NCBI RefSeq assembly: GCF_002557795.1
Contig: NZ_CP023777.1
Location: 2,613,001 to 2,677,000 of the forward strand
Reading direction: 5' to 3'
Length of the DNA: 64,000 nucleotides
DNA from: Chitinophaga caeni
GTDB lineage: Bacteria > Bacteroidota > Bacteroidia > Chitinophagales > Chitinophagaceae
Of this stretch, positions 9,590 through 18,944 are shown piece by piece; the first letter of the stretch is position 1; each line of letters opens with the position of its first letter. The position numbers were made by a program, and so were the translations under genes. The notes under the pieces are model-generated. The model did no database searches. It had not been told where the DNA came from and saw only the letters and a program-made list of their open reading frames with translations.

Positions 9590-10837
9590 TTAAAAAATCC
9601 GGTAACGGTATTTGATTTTTTCGACGTTGTTAGCCAATTCCTTGATATTGATAGATGCCTGTATTTCATTTACGGCTTCATTTTTCAACTGGCGGAATTC
9701 GGCTTGTTTGGCTTCCACGATGGCTTTTTCAGCTAGGCCGTTATCCAAAGCTAGTTTCAATGAATAATTCACCTTGGAATAATAAGAATCCAGCAAGCTG
9801 AAATATTCGTTGTAGAGGTTCTCGAAGCGTTTTGTTTGCATAACGAGATCTTCCAGTTGATTATTTACTTCCTTCAGATTCGGGTTTTCGCGCAGGAGTG
9901 ATTCGTAGTTGAGCTTCCCTTTTTCGGTGTACTTCTCTTCCAGCCTGTTAAAGAAATCCACGACTTTTTCCTTCCTAAAATCGAAGAAATATTCGTTCAA
10001 TGTTTCAGCGATGGTTTTATTACCCCTTGCGGGCATTGGAAATTTCATCGATGCCGCGGTAAATTGCAGCATTTCGTACATATTTTCCTGCAAGAGATTG
10101 AGCTGATCTTTATTGAAGTTCAGTCCAAATTCGAATTTTTGATTGGCATCGTTGAGGGCGGTGTAATAAATGGTGTATTTATTCAATTCCTTTTCGAAAT
10201 CTTGCAATGCTTGCCTGCTGATGGCTTTATTGCTGATGCTCACGCTGTGTAAGAAGTTCATTACGGAGCTGGCAATAGCCAATGGCGGCGTTAGCGAGGT
10301 AAAGCTTTTAAAAATCGGGCTTTCGATGATCGATTTGGTAGATTCGATGATCTTACCATCGCGATCCACTTTATCGGCTTTCCCTTTGAGCACGATTTTT
10401 TGTACGAGTTCTACGACGCGATCACTCAGCGAGAACCCTAATTCTTTACTTTCAGGGTTATTGAGGGAAGTGATGAATACATCGAGGTTATTCGTTGTGG
10501 TCCTGGATTTCAGGTCGATAATCTTTTTATTAAGCAGGTAAAACGTTTCACTGGCGTTGATCACGTTACTTTTAATCAGCTCGTATTTCGTAGAATTATC
10601 GAGATCCCTGCCTTTGAGCAAAGCCTGGATGGCAGAAGTATTTTGTTTATCGTTATCCGACACCCTTTGCAGTTCATCCATGATTTTTTTAATCGTGGTA
10701 TCTTGCGTTTTGATGGGTGGCGGTTTGATCTCGGGGTCCTGTGCTAATGCAAAATGGCACGCAGAAAAGATGAGCATGATACATAAGCCCGCGAATCGGC
10801 GTAGCCTTCTCAAGATAATATGTCTGTTATTTACCAT
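9590..10837 (-). CDS. Secreted alpha-helical protein of unknown function
   Basis: Not recognised as a known family. From the preferred ATG at 10837 it is 415 residues: basic N-terminus MVNNRHIILRRLRRFAG, hydrophobic core and a signal-peptidase-I-like end FALAQ. The longer frame back to 10945 adds 36 polar residues in front of the signal peptide and is less likely. The mature protein is rich in Lys, Glu, Asn and Leu, with long predicted helices and coiled-coil character throughout. It has no catalytic motif and one short apolar stretch near residue 190. It should be periplasmic. It is a single minus-strand gene preceded by about 300 bp of AT-rich DNA and followed by the tandem-repeat block. 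Confidence 0.7.
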   Translation of the reverse strand: MVNNRHIILRRLRRFAGLCIMLIFSACHFALAQDPEIKPPPIKTQDTTIKKIMDELQRVSDNDKQNTSAIQALLKGRDLDNSTKYELIKSNVINASETFYLLNKKIIDLKSRTTTNNLDVFITSLNNPESKELGFSLSDRVVELVQKIVLKGKADKVDRDGKIIESTKSIIESPIFKSFTSLTPPLAIASSVMNFLHSVSISNKAISRQALQDFEKELNKYTIYYTALNDANQKFEFGLNFNKDQLNLLQENMYEMLQFTAASMKFPMPARGNKTIAETLNEYFFDFRKEKVVDFFNRLEEKYTEKGKLNYESLLRENPNLKEVNNQLEDLVMQTKRFENLYNEYFSLLDSYYSKVNYSLKLALDNGLAEKAIVEAKQAEFRQLKNEAVNEIQASINIKELANNVEKIKYRYRIF

Positions 10838-11107
10838 AGGTTTTTCTATCGGCGACGAAATTATATAGTTAGATGCTTCGATGTTAGATTTCCTATTTAA
10901 AGTCATGGGCATTTGATACATGCTATTCAATCCTTTTTTCAACAATCTAAATTATAAAATATGATGCCAAAAAAATCGATTGACAAAGATACAATTAATA
11001 ATATTTGATGAGCGGTTAATTCGTACAATAAATAGCCTGGTTTGATTAAAATCAGCCACAGTGTTGCATTTAAATATTATTATTTTTGAAAATTTAAGAT
11101 GATTTCA

Positions 11108-11139
11108 TTTCAATATTCTACGAATTACCATTATTTTTG
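11108..11139 (+). promoter_or_regulatory. Promoter of the metal-efflux operon
   Basis: TTTC (11108-11111) and TATTTTTG (11132-11139) are separated by 20 bp, a good Bacteroidota promoter. The ATG at 11146 lies only 6 bp beyond the -7 box, so the transcript would start almost on the start codon (near-leaderless mRNA). Confidence 0.5.
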
Positions 11140-11145
11140 CCCTGC

Positions 11146-11532
11146 ATGAAAAAGTGCTTCGTCATATTGATCGCGATTCATTTTAGTACCGGCAATGTTA
11201 TTTTGCCGGCATTAATGAAGATTTCGCCTTTAATAGAGCATTTTCATCAGCATAAAATGGAAAATCCGGCAATAACCTTGCTATCTTTTTTATATCTGCA
11301 TTATTCTGATGTGAGCCATTTGGAAAAACACCATGCTGATCATGAAAACCTCCCCTGGCATTTCGATGATTGTTGTTCTTTCTTCGTTTGCCAGCACCAT
11401 CAATTGATGTATGAACAGCAATTCTATTTTCAAAACCATGTTATACCGCTTAAAATAGAGAAGGCGAGTTTCGTAAGTGCCTTCCATGACCAAAGCCCCA
11501 TCCATACTATTTTCCAACCTCCCCGCTGTTAG
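11146..11532 (+). CDS. Small His-rich exported protein leading the metal-efflux operon
   Basis: A 128-residue protein starting at the ATG at 11146 (MKKCFVILIAIHFSTGN), with an N-terminal signal/anchor segment. The middle is rich in His, Asp and Cys: IEHFHQHK, HLEKHHADHENLPWHFDDCC and CQHHQ. Small proteins of this type, with the core FLYLHY followed by a His cluster, are commonly seen ahead of CusA/CzcA operons in Bacteroidota. A periplasmic metal-binding or metal-sensing role is inferred and not shown. It lies 144 bp upstream of the RND gene in the same direction. Confidence 0.72.
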   Translation: MKKCFVILIAIHFSTGNVILPALMKISPLIEHFHQHKMENPAITLLSFLYLHYSDVSHLEKHHADHENLPWHFDDCCSFFVCQHHQLMYEQQFYFQNHVIPLKIEKASFVSAFHDQSPIHTIFQPPRC

Positions 11533-11676
11533 TAGTACTACCTATACATTTTACTTTACATACAACTGGAATTTATTTTCGAAGCGTTTACCCGTTCCTG
11601 TTGGTAAGCGCCCTGTGAAATATGAATTATGCATGATAACCGGTAACCCGTGTTATCTAATTGACTACTAATAACT

Positions 11677-14600
11677 ATGCTAGAAAAAATAATCGCCTTT
11701 TCAATCAGGCAAAAACTGATCGTGGGCATAATGACCCTGGCCTTGCTCGGGTGGGGAATTTTTTCCCTTACACGCTTACCGATCGACGCGGTACCCGATA
11801 TTACGAACAACCAGGTACAGGTGATTACGGTATCGCCTTCGCTGGCTGCACAAGAGATAGAGCAGTTCGTGACCTTTCCCGTGGAGCAGTCTATGGCTAC
11901 CATTCCCGGGATGGTGGAGCTACGCTCGATCTCCCGTTTCGGTTTATCTGTACTCACCGTGGTATTCGAGGATGATATGGATCCTTATCTCGCGCGGCAA
12001 TTAGTGCAGGAAAGGATCATCCTGGCCAAGGAGGAAATCCCATCTTCCCTGGGTAGCCCCGAGATGATGCCCATGACAACAGGTTTAGGGGAAATCTATC
12101 AATATGTTATTCATGCCAAGAAAGGTTATGAAGATAAATACAATGCAACCGAGTTGCGTAGTATCCAGGATTGGATCGTACGTCGGCAATTATTGGGAAC
12201 GCCGGGAGTGGCAGATGTAAGCAGTTTCGGCGGCTACCTCAAACAATACGAAGTAGCTATTGACCCCGATAAGTTACGATCTATGAACATCAGCATTAAC
12301 GAAGTATTCGAGGCTGTTCAGAAAAATAACGAAAATTCCGGGGGCGCATATATTGAAAAGCAACCCAATACTTATTATATCCGTGCCGAAGGATTGGTGA
12401 GAAACGAGCAAGATATCGAGAATATCGTGGTGAAAAACACTTCCGGCATGATGCCGGTGCTGGTACGGGATATTGCCACCGTGAGGATTGGCAGCGCCTT
12501 GCGTTACGGGGCGCTCACGTTAAATACTTCGGGAGAAGCTGTCGGCGCCATCGTGCTAATGATCAAGGGCGCCAATTCGAGCGCCGTTATCCGCGATGTG
12601 AAGGCGAGGATCGAAAAAATTAAAAGTACATTACCCGAAGGAGTAGATATAGAACCGTTCTTGGATCGTACCAAGCTGGTTAATAACGCGATCGATACCG
12701 TTACCCGCAACCTGGTGGAAGGTGCATTGATCGTGATATTCCTGCTGGTTTTACTGCTGGGAAATTTGAGGGCCGGTTTAATCGTGGCTTCGGTTATCCC
12801 TTTATCGATGCTATTCGCGATCAGCATGATGAATTTATTCGGCGTGTCCGGCAACCTGATGAGTTTGGGCGCGATTGATTTCGGTTTGATCGTAGATGGC
12901 GCCGTGATCGTGGTAGAGGCATCCCTATATTTTATGGCTACCCATTTTGCCGGGAAGAAACTGGAACAATCACAAATGGACGAAGTTGTGGGGAATGCTG
13001 CTCGCCGGATCATGAGCTCGGCAGTATTCGGACAAATCATTATCCTGATCGTGTATTTACCAATTTTAGCATTAACGGGGATCGAAGGCAAGATGTTTAA
13101 ACCGATGGCCCAAACGGTTTCCTTCGCAATACTGGGTGCCTGCCTGTTATCATTGACATATGTGCCGATGATGAGCGCCTTGTTTTTGAGTAAGAAAGTA
13201 AAAGCGGAACATGGATTTTCGGAAAAGATCATCGATGCGATGCACCGCGTTTATGAACCCATACTAAAAAAGGTTTTACAGTATAAGAGAACCGTGATAA
13301 TATCCGTGATCTTGATATTCTCTGCCAGTATTTTCATTTTTTCGAACTTGGGCGGGGAGTTCATCCCATCTTTAGATGAAGGTGATTTCGCCGTAGAGGT
13401 GCGCCTCAGGACGGGAACCTCCCTCACACATACCATCGAGGTAGTGGATAAAGCCTCGAAAATTTTATTGGAAAATTTTGAAGAGGTAGAAAAAGTAGTT
13501 GGCAAAATCGGTAGCTCTGAAATTCCGACAGACCCGATGCCGGTTGAAGCTTGTGACCTCATGGTCATCCTGAAACCTAAAAGTAAATGGGTTAATGCCG
13601 AAACAAAGGATGAGCTGGCCGAGAAGATGCAAGCGAAACTGGCGGCCATACCGGGGATTGACTTCGGCTTTCAGCAACCCATTCAAATGCGTTTCAACGA
13701 ATTGATGACCGGCGCCAGGCAAGACGTGGTTGTGAAAATATGGGGCGAAGATTTACAAGTATTAAGCGAGCAGGCTAAGAAATTGGGGCAGATCGCGCAG
13801 AATGTTGATGGCGCCAAGGATATATACGTGGAGAAAGTTACCGGCTTACCCCAAATCGTGATCCGCTATAACAGGGCCGCGATGGCTAAATACGGCCTGG
13901 ACGTGTCGAGCATCAACCAAACGATCCGCACGGCTTTTGCCGGGGAAAGCGCCGGCTTGGTTTACGAGGGAGAAAGAAGGTTCGACCTGGTGTTAAGGCT
14001 CAAGGAAACGAACCGCCGTAAAATTGATGATGTACAAAATCTATATGTAGCCACTGCTGATGGTTTCCAAGTGCCGTTGACAGAATTGGCGGATGTTAAG
14101 ATTGAATTGGGCCCGAATCAAATTCAAAGGGAAGAGGCCAAGAGAAGAATTATCGTGGCTTTTAATGTACGTGGTCGTGATGTAGCTTCGATCGTGCATG
14201 AACTGGAAACAAAAGTTAATGCCAATCTGAAATTGCCTGCCGGGTATTACGTTACTTACGGCGGTGCATTTGAAAACCTTGAAGCTGCTAAATCAAGGTT
14301 GGGTATCGCTGTTCCGGTGGCATTATTACTCATTTTTATATTGCTCTATTTCGCATTCAGTTCCGTTAAATACAGTGTACTCATTTTCACGGCAATCCCC
14401 TTGTCGGCCATAGGCGGCATCTTTGCACTTTGGGCGCGGGGGATGAACTTCAGCGTATCTGCCGGTGTTGGGTTTATCGCACTTTTCGGTGTGGCTGTAT
14501 TGAACGGCATCGTGCTTATAACAGAGTTTAACCGCTTAAAAGCTGAAGGTATGAACGATGTATATGAACGGGTACTCAAAGGTACGGCCGTGAGGTTAAG

Positions 14601-16044
14601 ACCCGTGATGATGACTGCCTTGGTGGCTTCTTTCGGTTTTGTACCGATGGCCTTGTCGAATGGATCGGGCGCAGAAGTGCAACAACCCTTGGGGACGGTA
14701 GTGATCGGTGGACTGGTTTCAGCTACCATGTTGACATTACTGGTACTCCCGGTATTATATGTCTACTTTGAATCAGGTTGGAAGCCGAAGCCTTTCAAAG
14801 CATTAACGATCTTGTTGTTGATGAGTATTGCTTTACCGAAATATGGGAAGGCGCAAGAAACCAAGAAAATATCAGAACAGGAGGCTATCGAGATAGCATT
14901 AAAACAGCATCCTTCCATAAAATCGAAGCAACTGGAAATTGACGCGACCGCTGCCGGGCGCGGAACGAGCCTCGATTTAGGGAAAACAGAAATATCAGGA
15001 CAGTTTGGCCAAAATAACTCCCTCGCCAAAGACAATCACTATACAATTTCTCAATCATTCGAGTTTCCAACCGTTTACAGCGCTAATGCTTCCCTCAATG
15101 ATGCGAAGCTAAAAGGGAAGGAAATGGAAAAGGAGATGACCGCTGCAAACTTGATTTTGGACGTAAAGAAAGCATACCAGCAATTGCTATTCCTGCAACA
15201 GCAGAAATTATTATTGATGGAGCTGGATAGTATTTACAGCCGTTTTGAAAAGATGGCCAGCGTTAAGGTGAGAACGGGGGAGTCGGCAAAGTTGGAGCAA
15301 GTAACCGCGGCAACGCAAATGATGGAAAGCCGGAATAAACTCCAAAATGTAGAAGCAGAAGAAAAGGTATGGTACAAGCAGCTTTCCAACCTGCTGCAAT
15401 TGCCTTTACCTTTCCAGGTAGCATCTCCGTTGGCATATGATACCATCGCTTATTCTTTGCAGGAAAACGGGCAAGTAAGCGCGAATCCTTTCCTGAAAAT
15501 TTCCCAGCAAAATGAAGCAATTGCAAGCGCCGTGTTAAAAACGGAAAAGAATAAATGGTTGCCCGGTTTCACGCTGGGATATTTTAATCAATCGCTCGTA
15601 GGATACCAGGAAGTAAACGGAACGCAGAAATATTTTGATCGCGGTGACCGTTTCGACGGGTTTATTGTTGGCCTGAGCTTGCCGCTATGGTTTAAACCTA
15701 TTAGTGCCCGCACAAAGATGGCCCGCTTACAACGGGAGGCCACGGTAATGCAAACCACGACCTTGCGAAACAACCTGCAAACACGTGAGCAGCAACTCAC
15801 TGAAGAGTGGTTGAAACAAGTAAGGCAGGTTAATTATTACAAAAATTCTGCCTTGCCGCAAGCCGATTTAATGCAGGGGCAAGCCGAAAGGTCCTATAAG
15901 GAAGGGGAGATAGGTTATTTGCAATACTGGCAACACTTACAGCAAATAAATGCGATTAAGCAAGCATACCTGGCAGCGATCCGGGACCATAACCTCGCTG
16001 TGTTGGAACTACAATTTATTCACGGCGATTTTCAAGCGCAATAA
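11677..16044 (+). CDS. Heavy-metal RND efflux pump fused to its TolC-like outer-membrane channel (CusA-CusC fusion)
   Basis: 1455 residues. Residues 1-1035 are a complete HME-type RND pump: N-terminal TM, two large periplasmic loops and a TM4 proton-relay motif AIDFGLIVDGAVIVVE with D401, D407 and E414, nearly the CzcA numbering. FQQPIQMRFNELMTGA is typical of the metal-export branch. Residues 1042-1054 form an extra hydrophobic segment (ALTILLLMSIALP) followed by YGKAQ. Residues 1062-1455 are an outer-membrane factor domain with the two coiled-coil repeats of the TolC/CusC family. It would export a metal such as Cu, Ag, Zn, Co or Cd across both membranes with the adaptor downstream. The metal cannot be decided from sequence. 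The fusion is known in Bacteroidota. Confidence 0.93.
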   Translation: MLEKIIAFSIRQKLIVGIMTLALLGWGIFSLTRLPIDAVPDITNNQVQVITVSPSLAAQEIEQFVTFPVEQSMATIPGMVELRSISRFGLSVLTVVFEDDMDPYLARQLVQERIILAKEEIPSSLGSPEMMPMTTGLGEIYQYVIHAKKGYEDKYNATELRSIQDWIVRRQLLGTPGVADVSSFGGYLKQYEVAIDPDKLRSMNISINEVFEAVQKNNENSGGAYIEKQPNTYYIRAEGLVRNEQDIENIVVKNTSGMMPVLVRDIATVRIGSALRYGALTLNTSGEAVGAIVLMIKGANSSAVIRDVKARIEKIKSTLPEGVDIEPFLDRTKLVNNAIDTVTRNLVEGALIVIFLLVLLLGNLRAGLIVASVIPLSMLFAISMMNLFGVSGNLMSLGAIDFGLIVDGAVIVVEASLYFMATHFAGKKLEQSQMDEVVGNAARRIMSSAVFGQIIILIVYLPILALTGIEGKMFKPMAQTVSFAILGACLLSLTYVPMMSALFLSKKVKAEHGFSEKIIDAMHRVYEPILKKVLQYKRTVIISVILIFSASIFIFSNLGGEFIPSLDEGDFAVEVRLRTGTSLTHTIEVVDKASKILLENFEEVEKVVGKIGSSEIPTDPMPVEACDLMVILKPKSKWVNAETKDELAEKMQAKLAAIPGIDFGFQQPIQMRFNELMTGARQDVVVKIWGEDLQVLSEQAKKLGQIAQNVDGAKDIYVEKVTGLPQIVIRYNRAAMAKYGLDVSSINQTIRTAFAGESAGLVYEGERRFDLVLRLKETNRRKIDDVQNLYVATADGFQVPLTELADVKIELGPNQIQREEAKRRIIVAFNVRGRDVASIVHELETKVNANLKLPAGYYVTYGGAFENLEAAKSRLGIAVPVALLLIFILLYFAFSSVKYSVLIFTAIPLSAIGGIFALWARGMNFSVSAGVGFIALFGVAVLNGIVLITEFNRLKAEGMNDVYERVLKGTAVRLRPVMMTALVASFGFVPMALSNGSGAEVQQPLGTVVIGGLVSATMLTLLVLPVLYVYFESGWKPKPFKALTILLLMSIALPKYGKAQETKKISEQEAIEIALKQHPSIKSKQLEIDATAAGRGTSLDLGKTEISGQFGQNNSLAKDNHYTISQSFEFPTVYSANASLNDAKLKGKEMEKEMTAANLILDVKKAYQQLLFLQQQKLLLMELDSIYSRFEKMASVKVRTGESAKLEQVTAATQMMESRNKLQNVEAEEKVWYKQLSNLLQLPLPFQVASPLAYDTIAYSLQENGQVSANPFLKISQQNEAIASAVLKTEKNKWLPGFTLGYFNQSLVGYQEVNGTQKYFDRGDRFDGFIVGLSLPLWFKPISARTKMARLQREATVMQTTTLRNNLQTREQQLTEEWLKQVRQVNYYKNSALPQADLMQGQAERSYKEGEIGYLQYWQHLQQINAIKQAYLAAIRDHNLAVLELQFIHGDFQAQ

Positions 16045-16052
16045 TTAAAATA

Positions 16053-17255
16053 ATGATCATGTCAAATAATATAAATAAGTGGATTTTTATTTTTCTTGCC
16101 ATCCCGTTCTCATGGGGATGCTCGCAAAATAATAAGGCAACGCAAGAATCAGCCCAGGCAATGGATTCAACAGGGGCTCATACTGATGAGCATATTTCTT
16201 CTGAAGTAGTGATTAGCGACCTGCAATATAACGCGATCGGTGTACAGGAAGGAGCCATCACGCGCAGAACTTTAAGTCATTTGTTGAAAGTAAACGGCGT
16301 ACTGGACGTTCCTCCGCAAAATATGGTAGATGTTGCCGTGCCAATGGGCGGGTATATAAAAAATACCGAACTCCTGGAAGGTATGAAAATCCGTAAAGGA
16401 CAACTGCTGGCAACCCTGGAAAACATGGAATATATCCAGTTGCAACAGGATTACCTGGAAAATGCTAGTCAACTGGCTTACCTGGAGACAGAATACAAAC
16501 GTCAACAGGAACTTTCCGCCGCCGAGATCAGCGCCACCAAGGTATTACAACAGGCGAAGGCGCAGTATTTAACGACGAAGGCGAGGGTGGACGGTCTTCG
16601 GAAAAAGTTGCAATTCATCGGCATATCACCCGCTAATATCGAGAAGAATGGAATCAGCCCGACGATACAGATTTATTCACCTATTAACGGGTATGTTTTC
16701 CAGGTGAATGTAAATATCGGTAAGTATGTTACACCGAACGATGTATTATTTAAAATCGTGGACGCGGATCACCTGCATGCAGAACTGACCGTTTTTGAGC
16801 GGGATGTGAATAGCATCAGGATGGGACAAACGGTGCGTTTATCATTACCAAATGAAACGAAAGAACGTTTAGCCAAGGTCTACCTGATCGGTAAGGTCAT
16901 TGACGCTGAAAGAACAGTAAGGGTACACTGCCACCTGGAGCAAGAAGACGAAAACCTGATTCCCGGCATGTTCGTGAAAGCCTTTATTGAAACAGCGCCT
17001 GCCGATCAATGGGCATTACCTTCTAATGCCGTGGTAGATTTCGAGGGAGCAAATTATGTTTTTATAAAGAAAAAAGGTTCGCAAGGACATGAATACGATT
17101 TTGTACCCGTAAACGTTACCGCCGAGTCGGATGATTATAAAGGGGTGCAATTACCGGATGAAGTGGATCCCGAAGCATCGACCTTTGTATTGAAAGGGGC
17201 ATATGATCTCTTGGCGGCGCTTAAAACCGCGGAAGGAGGGGATCACGGGCATTAA
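16053..17255 (+). CDS. Efflux RND periplasmic adaptor subunit (CusB/CzcB-like lipoprotein)
   Basis: A 400-residue membrane-fusion protein, 8 bp after the RND-channel fusion and so in the same operon. The signal peptide ends in a lipobox FSWGC (Cys near residue 23). After a short His-containing spacer (GAHTDEHISSE), the barrel-sandwich hybrid domain (VDVAVPMGGYIKNTELLEGM; VFQVNVNIGKYVTPNDVL) brackets a helical hairpin (about 130-180). The beta-barrel and membrane-proximal domains follow. It should bridge the inner-membrane pump and the fused channel. The start could be the ATG at 16059. The C-terminus has a small His pair (GGDHGH). No separate metal chaperone domain is seen. Confidence 0.92.
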   Translation: MIMSNNINKWIFIFLAIPFSWGCSQNNKATQESAQAMDSTGAHTDEHISSEVVISDLQYNAIGVQEGAITRRTLSHLLKVNGVLDVPPQNMVDVAVPMGGYIKNTELLEGMKIRKGQLLATLENMEYIQLQQDYLENASQLAYLETEYKRQQELSAAEISATKVLQQAKAQYLTTKARVDGLRKKLQFIGISPANIEKNGISPTIQIYSPINGYVFQVNVNIGKYVTPNDVLFKIVDADHLHAELTVFERDVNSIRMGQTVRLSLPNETKERLAKVYLIGKVIDAERTVRVHCHLEQEDENLIPGMFVKAFIETAPADQWALPSNAVVDFEGANYVFIKKKGSQGHEYDFVPVNVTAESDDYKGVQLPDEVDPEASTFVLKGAYDLLAALKTAEGGDHGH

Positions 17256-17270
17256 AATGCATGTATTTCA

Positions 17271-17300
17271 ACGGCAGGAAGTATACTTCCTGCTGTTTTT
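17271..17300 (+). terminator. Terminator of the metal-efflux operon
   Basis: A perfect 20-bp palindrome (17274-17293, arm GCAGGAAGTA) is extended by flanking A-C-G/T-G-T pairs and followed by GTTTTT. Confidence 0.8.
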
Positions 17301-17325
17301 AGTTTTAAATTATCCCGATACACCT

Positions 17326-17333
17326 TACCTTTG
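17326..17333 (+). promoter_or_regulatory. -7 box of the glycosyltransferase gene
   Basis: TACCTTTG matches TAnnTTTG, 26 bp before the ATG at 17360. A TTTT at 17303 with 19-bp spacing is a weak -33 box and overlaps the tail of the preceding terminator. Confidence 0.4.
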
Positions 17334-17359
17334 CCTCTCATAAAAATGAAAGCCTCCGC

Positions 17360-18097
17360 ATGCTGAACAACAAAAAAATAGTAGTGGTTTTACCTGCTTA
17401 CAATGCTGCCTTGACGCTTGAAAAAACTTACCGCGAAATCCCGATGGACATCGTTGACGAGGTTGTACTTGTTGATGATGCCAGTAAAGATGACACTGTG
17501 CAGGCTGCCGAAGCGATCGGTATTCGCCATATAGTTCGGCATGACAAGAATAAGGGCTACGGTGGCAACCAGAAATCCTGCTATAATAAAGCCTTGTCTT
17601 TAGGGGCCGATATCGTCATCATGCTGCACCCGGATTATCAATATACCCCGAAATTAATCGGCGCCATGAGTAGCATTATTTCTAATGATGTTTATCCCGT
17701 TGTATTCGGTAGCCGGATTTTGGGAAAAGGTGCATTGAAAGGCGGTATGCCTTTGTATAAATATTTCTTCAACCGGATGTTGACTTTCAGCCAGAATGTG
17801 CTGATCGGTCAAAAGCTGAGCGAGTACCATACAGGATACAGGGCATTTTCGGCCGAGGTGCTGAGAGATATTGATTACATGGCCAATAGCGATGATTTTG
17901 TCTTCGATAACGAAATGGCCTCGCAAATTTTTATGAAAGGCTACGAAATCGCGGAAGTAACCTGCCCCACCAAGTATTTTGAGGAAGCGAGCAGTATCAA
18001 CTTTAAGAGAAGTAGCATCTATGGATTGGGTGTGCTCCGGGTTTCCTTGCAACACCGTTTGCATAAATGGGGACTTATAAAATCCAAGATTTATTAA
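17360..18097 (+). CDS. Family 2 glycosyltransferase (polyprenyl-phosphate sugar transferase-like)
   Basis: A 245-residue GT-A glycosyltransferase with no transmembrane tail. N-terminal VVVLPAYNAALTLEKT is followed by the nucleotide-binding VLVDDASKDDT. The DxD-equivalent lies in MLHPDYQY, and GSRILGKG and YHTGYRAFS match the DPM1-like branch of GT2. C-terminal YFEEASSINFKRS fits that group too. The donor and acceptor are unknown. The SAM-dependent methyltransferase gene starts 14 bp downstream, so the two are likely co-transcribed and act in the same polysaccharide or lipid-glycan pathway (inference). Confidence 0.88.
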   Translation: MLNNKKIVVVLPAYNAALTLEKTYREIPMDIVDEVVLVDDASKDDTVQAAEAIGIRHIVRHDKNKGYGGNQKSCYNKALSLGADIVIMLHPDYQYTPKLIGAMSSIISNDVYPVVFGSRILGKGALKGGMPLYKYFFNRMLTFSQNVLIGQKLSEYHTGYRAFSAEVLRDIDYMANSDDFVFDNEMASQIFMKGYEIAEVTCPTKYFEEASSINFKRSSIYGLGVLRVSLQHRLHKWGLIKSKIY

Positions 18098-18111
18098 CCA
18101 TATCGAAGCGG

Positions 18112-18909
18112 ATGAGTGTTCAGCAACAGTTTAAATTAGCAAGAAAATTTATCAAGTATTCATTGACATCTGGTAACCGCCATGATGTGCATTCCCCGTT
18201 TATTTATAAGCTGGCGGATGAATTGCTCCGCGATAAGAAGTTTAAACCGGCATATGCCCCGGTAGAGGCATTGCGCGGGCAATTATTAAGTGATAATACC
18301 ATCCTCGAAGTAACGGATTTAGGTGCCGGTTCCTTAACCGGTGCACATAAGCAACGCAAGATTAGCGATATCGTGAAAAGCGCCGCGAAACCTGCAAAAT
18401 ACGGGCAGCTATTTTACCGCATGATCCGTGAGCTGGATTTAAAGAACATACTCGAACTGGGCACCTCGATGGGTATCTCTACTTCCTATATGGCAAGTAC
18501 TAACCCGCAGACGCAAGTTTACACGATCGAAGGTTGTCCCAATATCGCTGCAAGGGCAAGGGCAAATTTTGAGCAACTGGGTCTTGAAAATATTCATTCT
18601 TACGTGGGGAATTTCGATGAAGTGTTGGATGATGTTTTGCAGGATATGACCGCCTTGGATTTTGTTTATATTGATGGTAATCATAGGAAATTGCCTACCA
18701 TTGAATATTATAAAAAGTGCCTGGAAAAGGCGCACGATCAGACGGTATTCATCTTCGATGATATTCATTGGACCGATGATATGGAAGCGGCCTGGCAGGT
18801 AATTCAAGATCATCCTCAGACGATGGTCACGGTTGACTTATTTTTTATAGGCATGGTCTTTCTCCAAAAGGATTTTAAACATAAACAACATTATATCTTA
18901 AAGTATTAA
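18112..18909 (+). CDS. Class I SAM-dependent methyltransferase
   Basis: 265 residues from the ATG at 18112 (MSVQQQFKLARKFIKY). A longer frame from 18067 would overlap the upstream glycosyltransferase by 31 bp and is disfavoured. The SAM-binding motif I is LELGTSMGISTSYMA. Motif II-like acidic positions are in YTIEGCP, and DFVYIDGNHRKLPT resembles the catechol-O-methyltransferase-like Methyltransf_24 group. HDVHSPFIYKLADELL near the N-terminus is a conserved leader of a Bacteroidota subgroup. The substrate is unknown. The 3' end abuts the large repeat block that begins at about 18945. Confidence 0.85.
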   Translation: MSVQQQFKLARKFIKYSLTSGNRHDVHSPFIYKLADELLRDKKFKPAYAPVEALRGQLLSDNTILEVTDLGAGSLTGAHKQRKISDIVKSAAKPAKYGQLFYRMIRELDLKNILELGTSMGISTSYMASTNPQTQVYTIEGCPNIAARARANFEQLGLENIHSYVGNFDEVLDDVLQDMTALDFVYIDGNHRKLPTIEYYKKCLEKAHDQTVFIFDDIHWTDDMEAAWQVIQDHPQTMVTVDLFFIGMVFLQKDFKHKQHYILKY

Positions 18910-18944
18910 ATCGAGCGTCAATACCTTGGTACAGGTGTTCGAAA

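Noticed and set aside
9427..9669. 80-codon minus-strand ORF across locus B
   Set aside because: It overlaps the end of the secreted-protein gene and is built from the short repeats.
12504..13232. 242-codon antisense ORF inside the RND pump gene
   Set aside because: It is a shadow frame of the pump, whose conserved motifs are on the other strand.
18067..18111. Longer start for the SAM methyltransferase
   Set aside because: It would overlap the glycosyltransferase by 31 bp. The ATG at 18112 leaves a normal 14-bp gap and starts a typical N-terminus.
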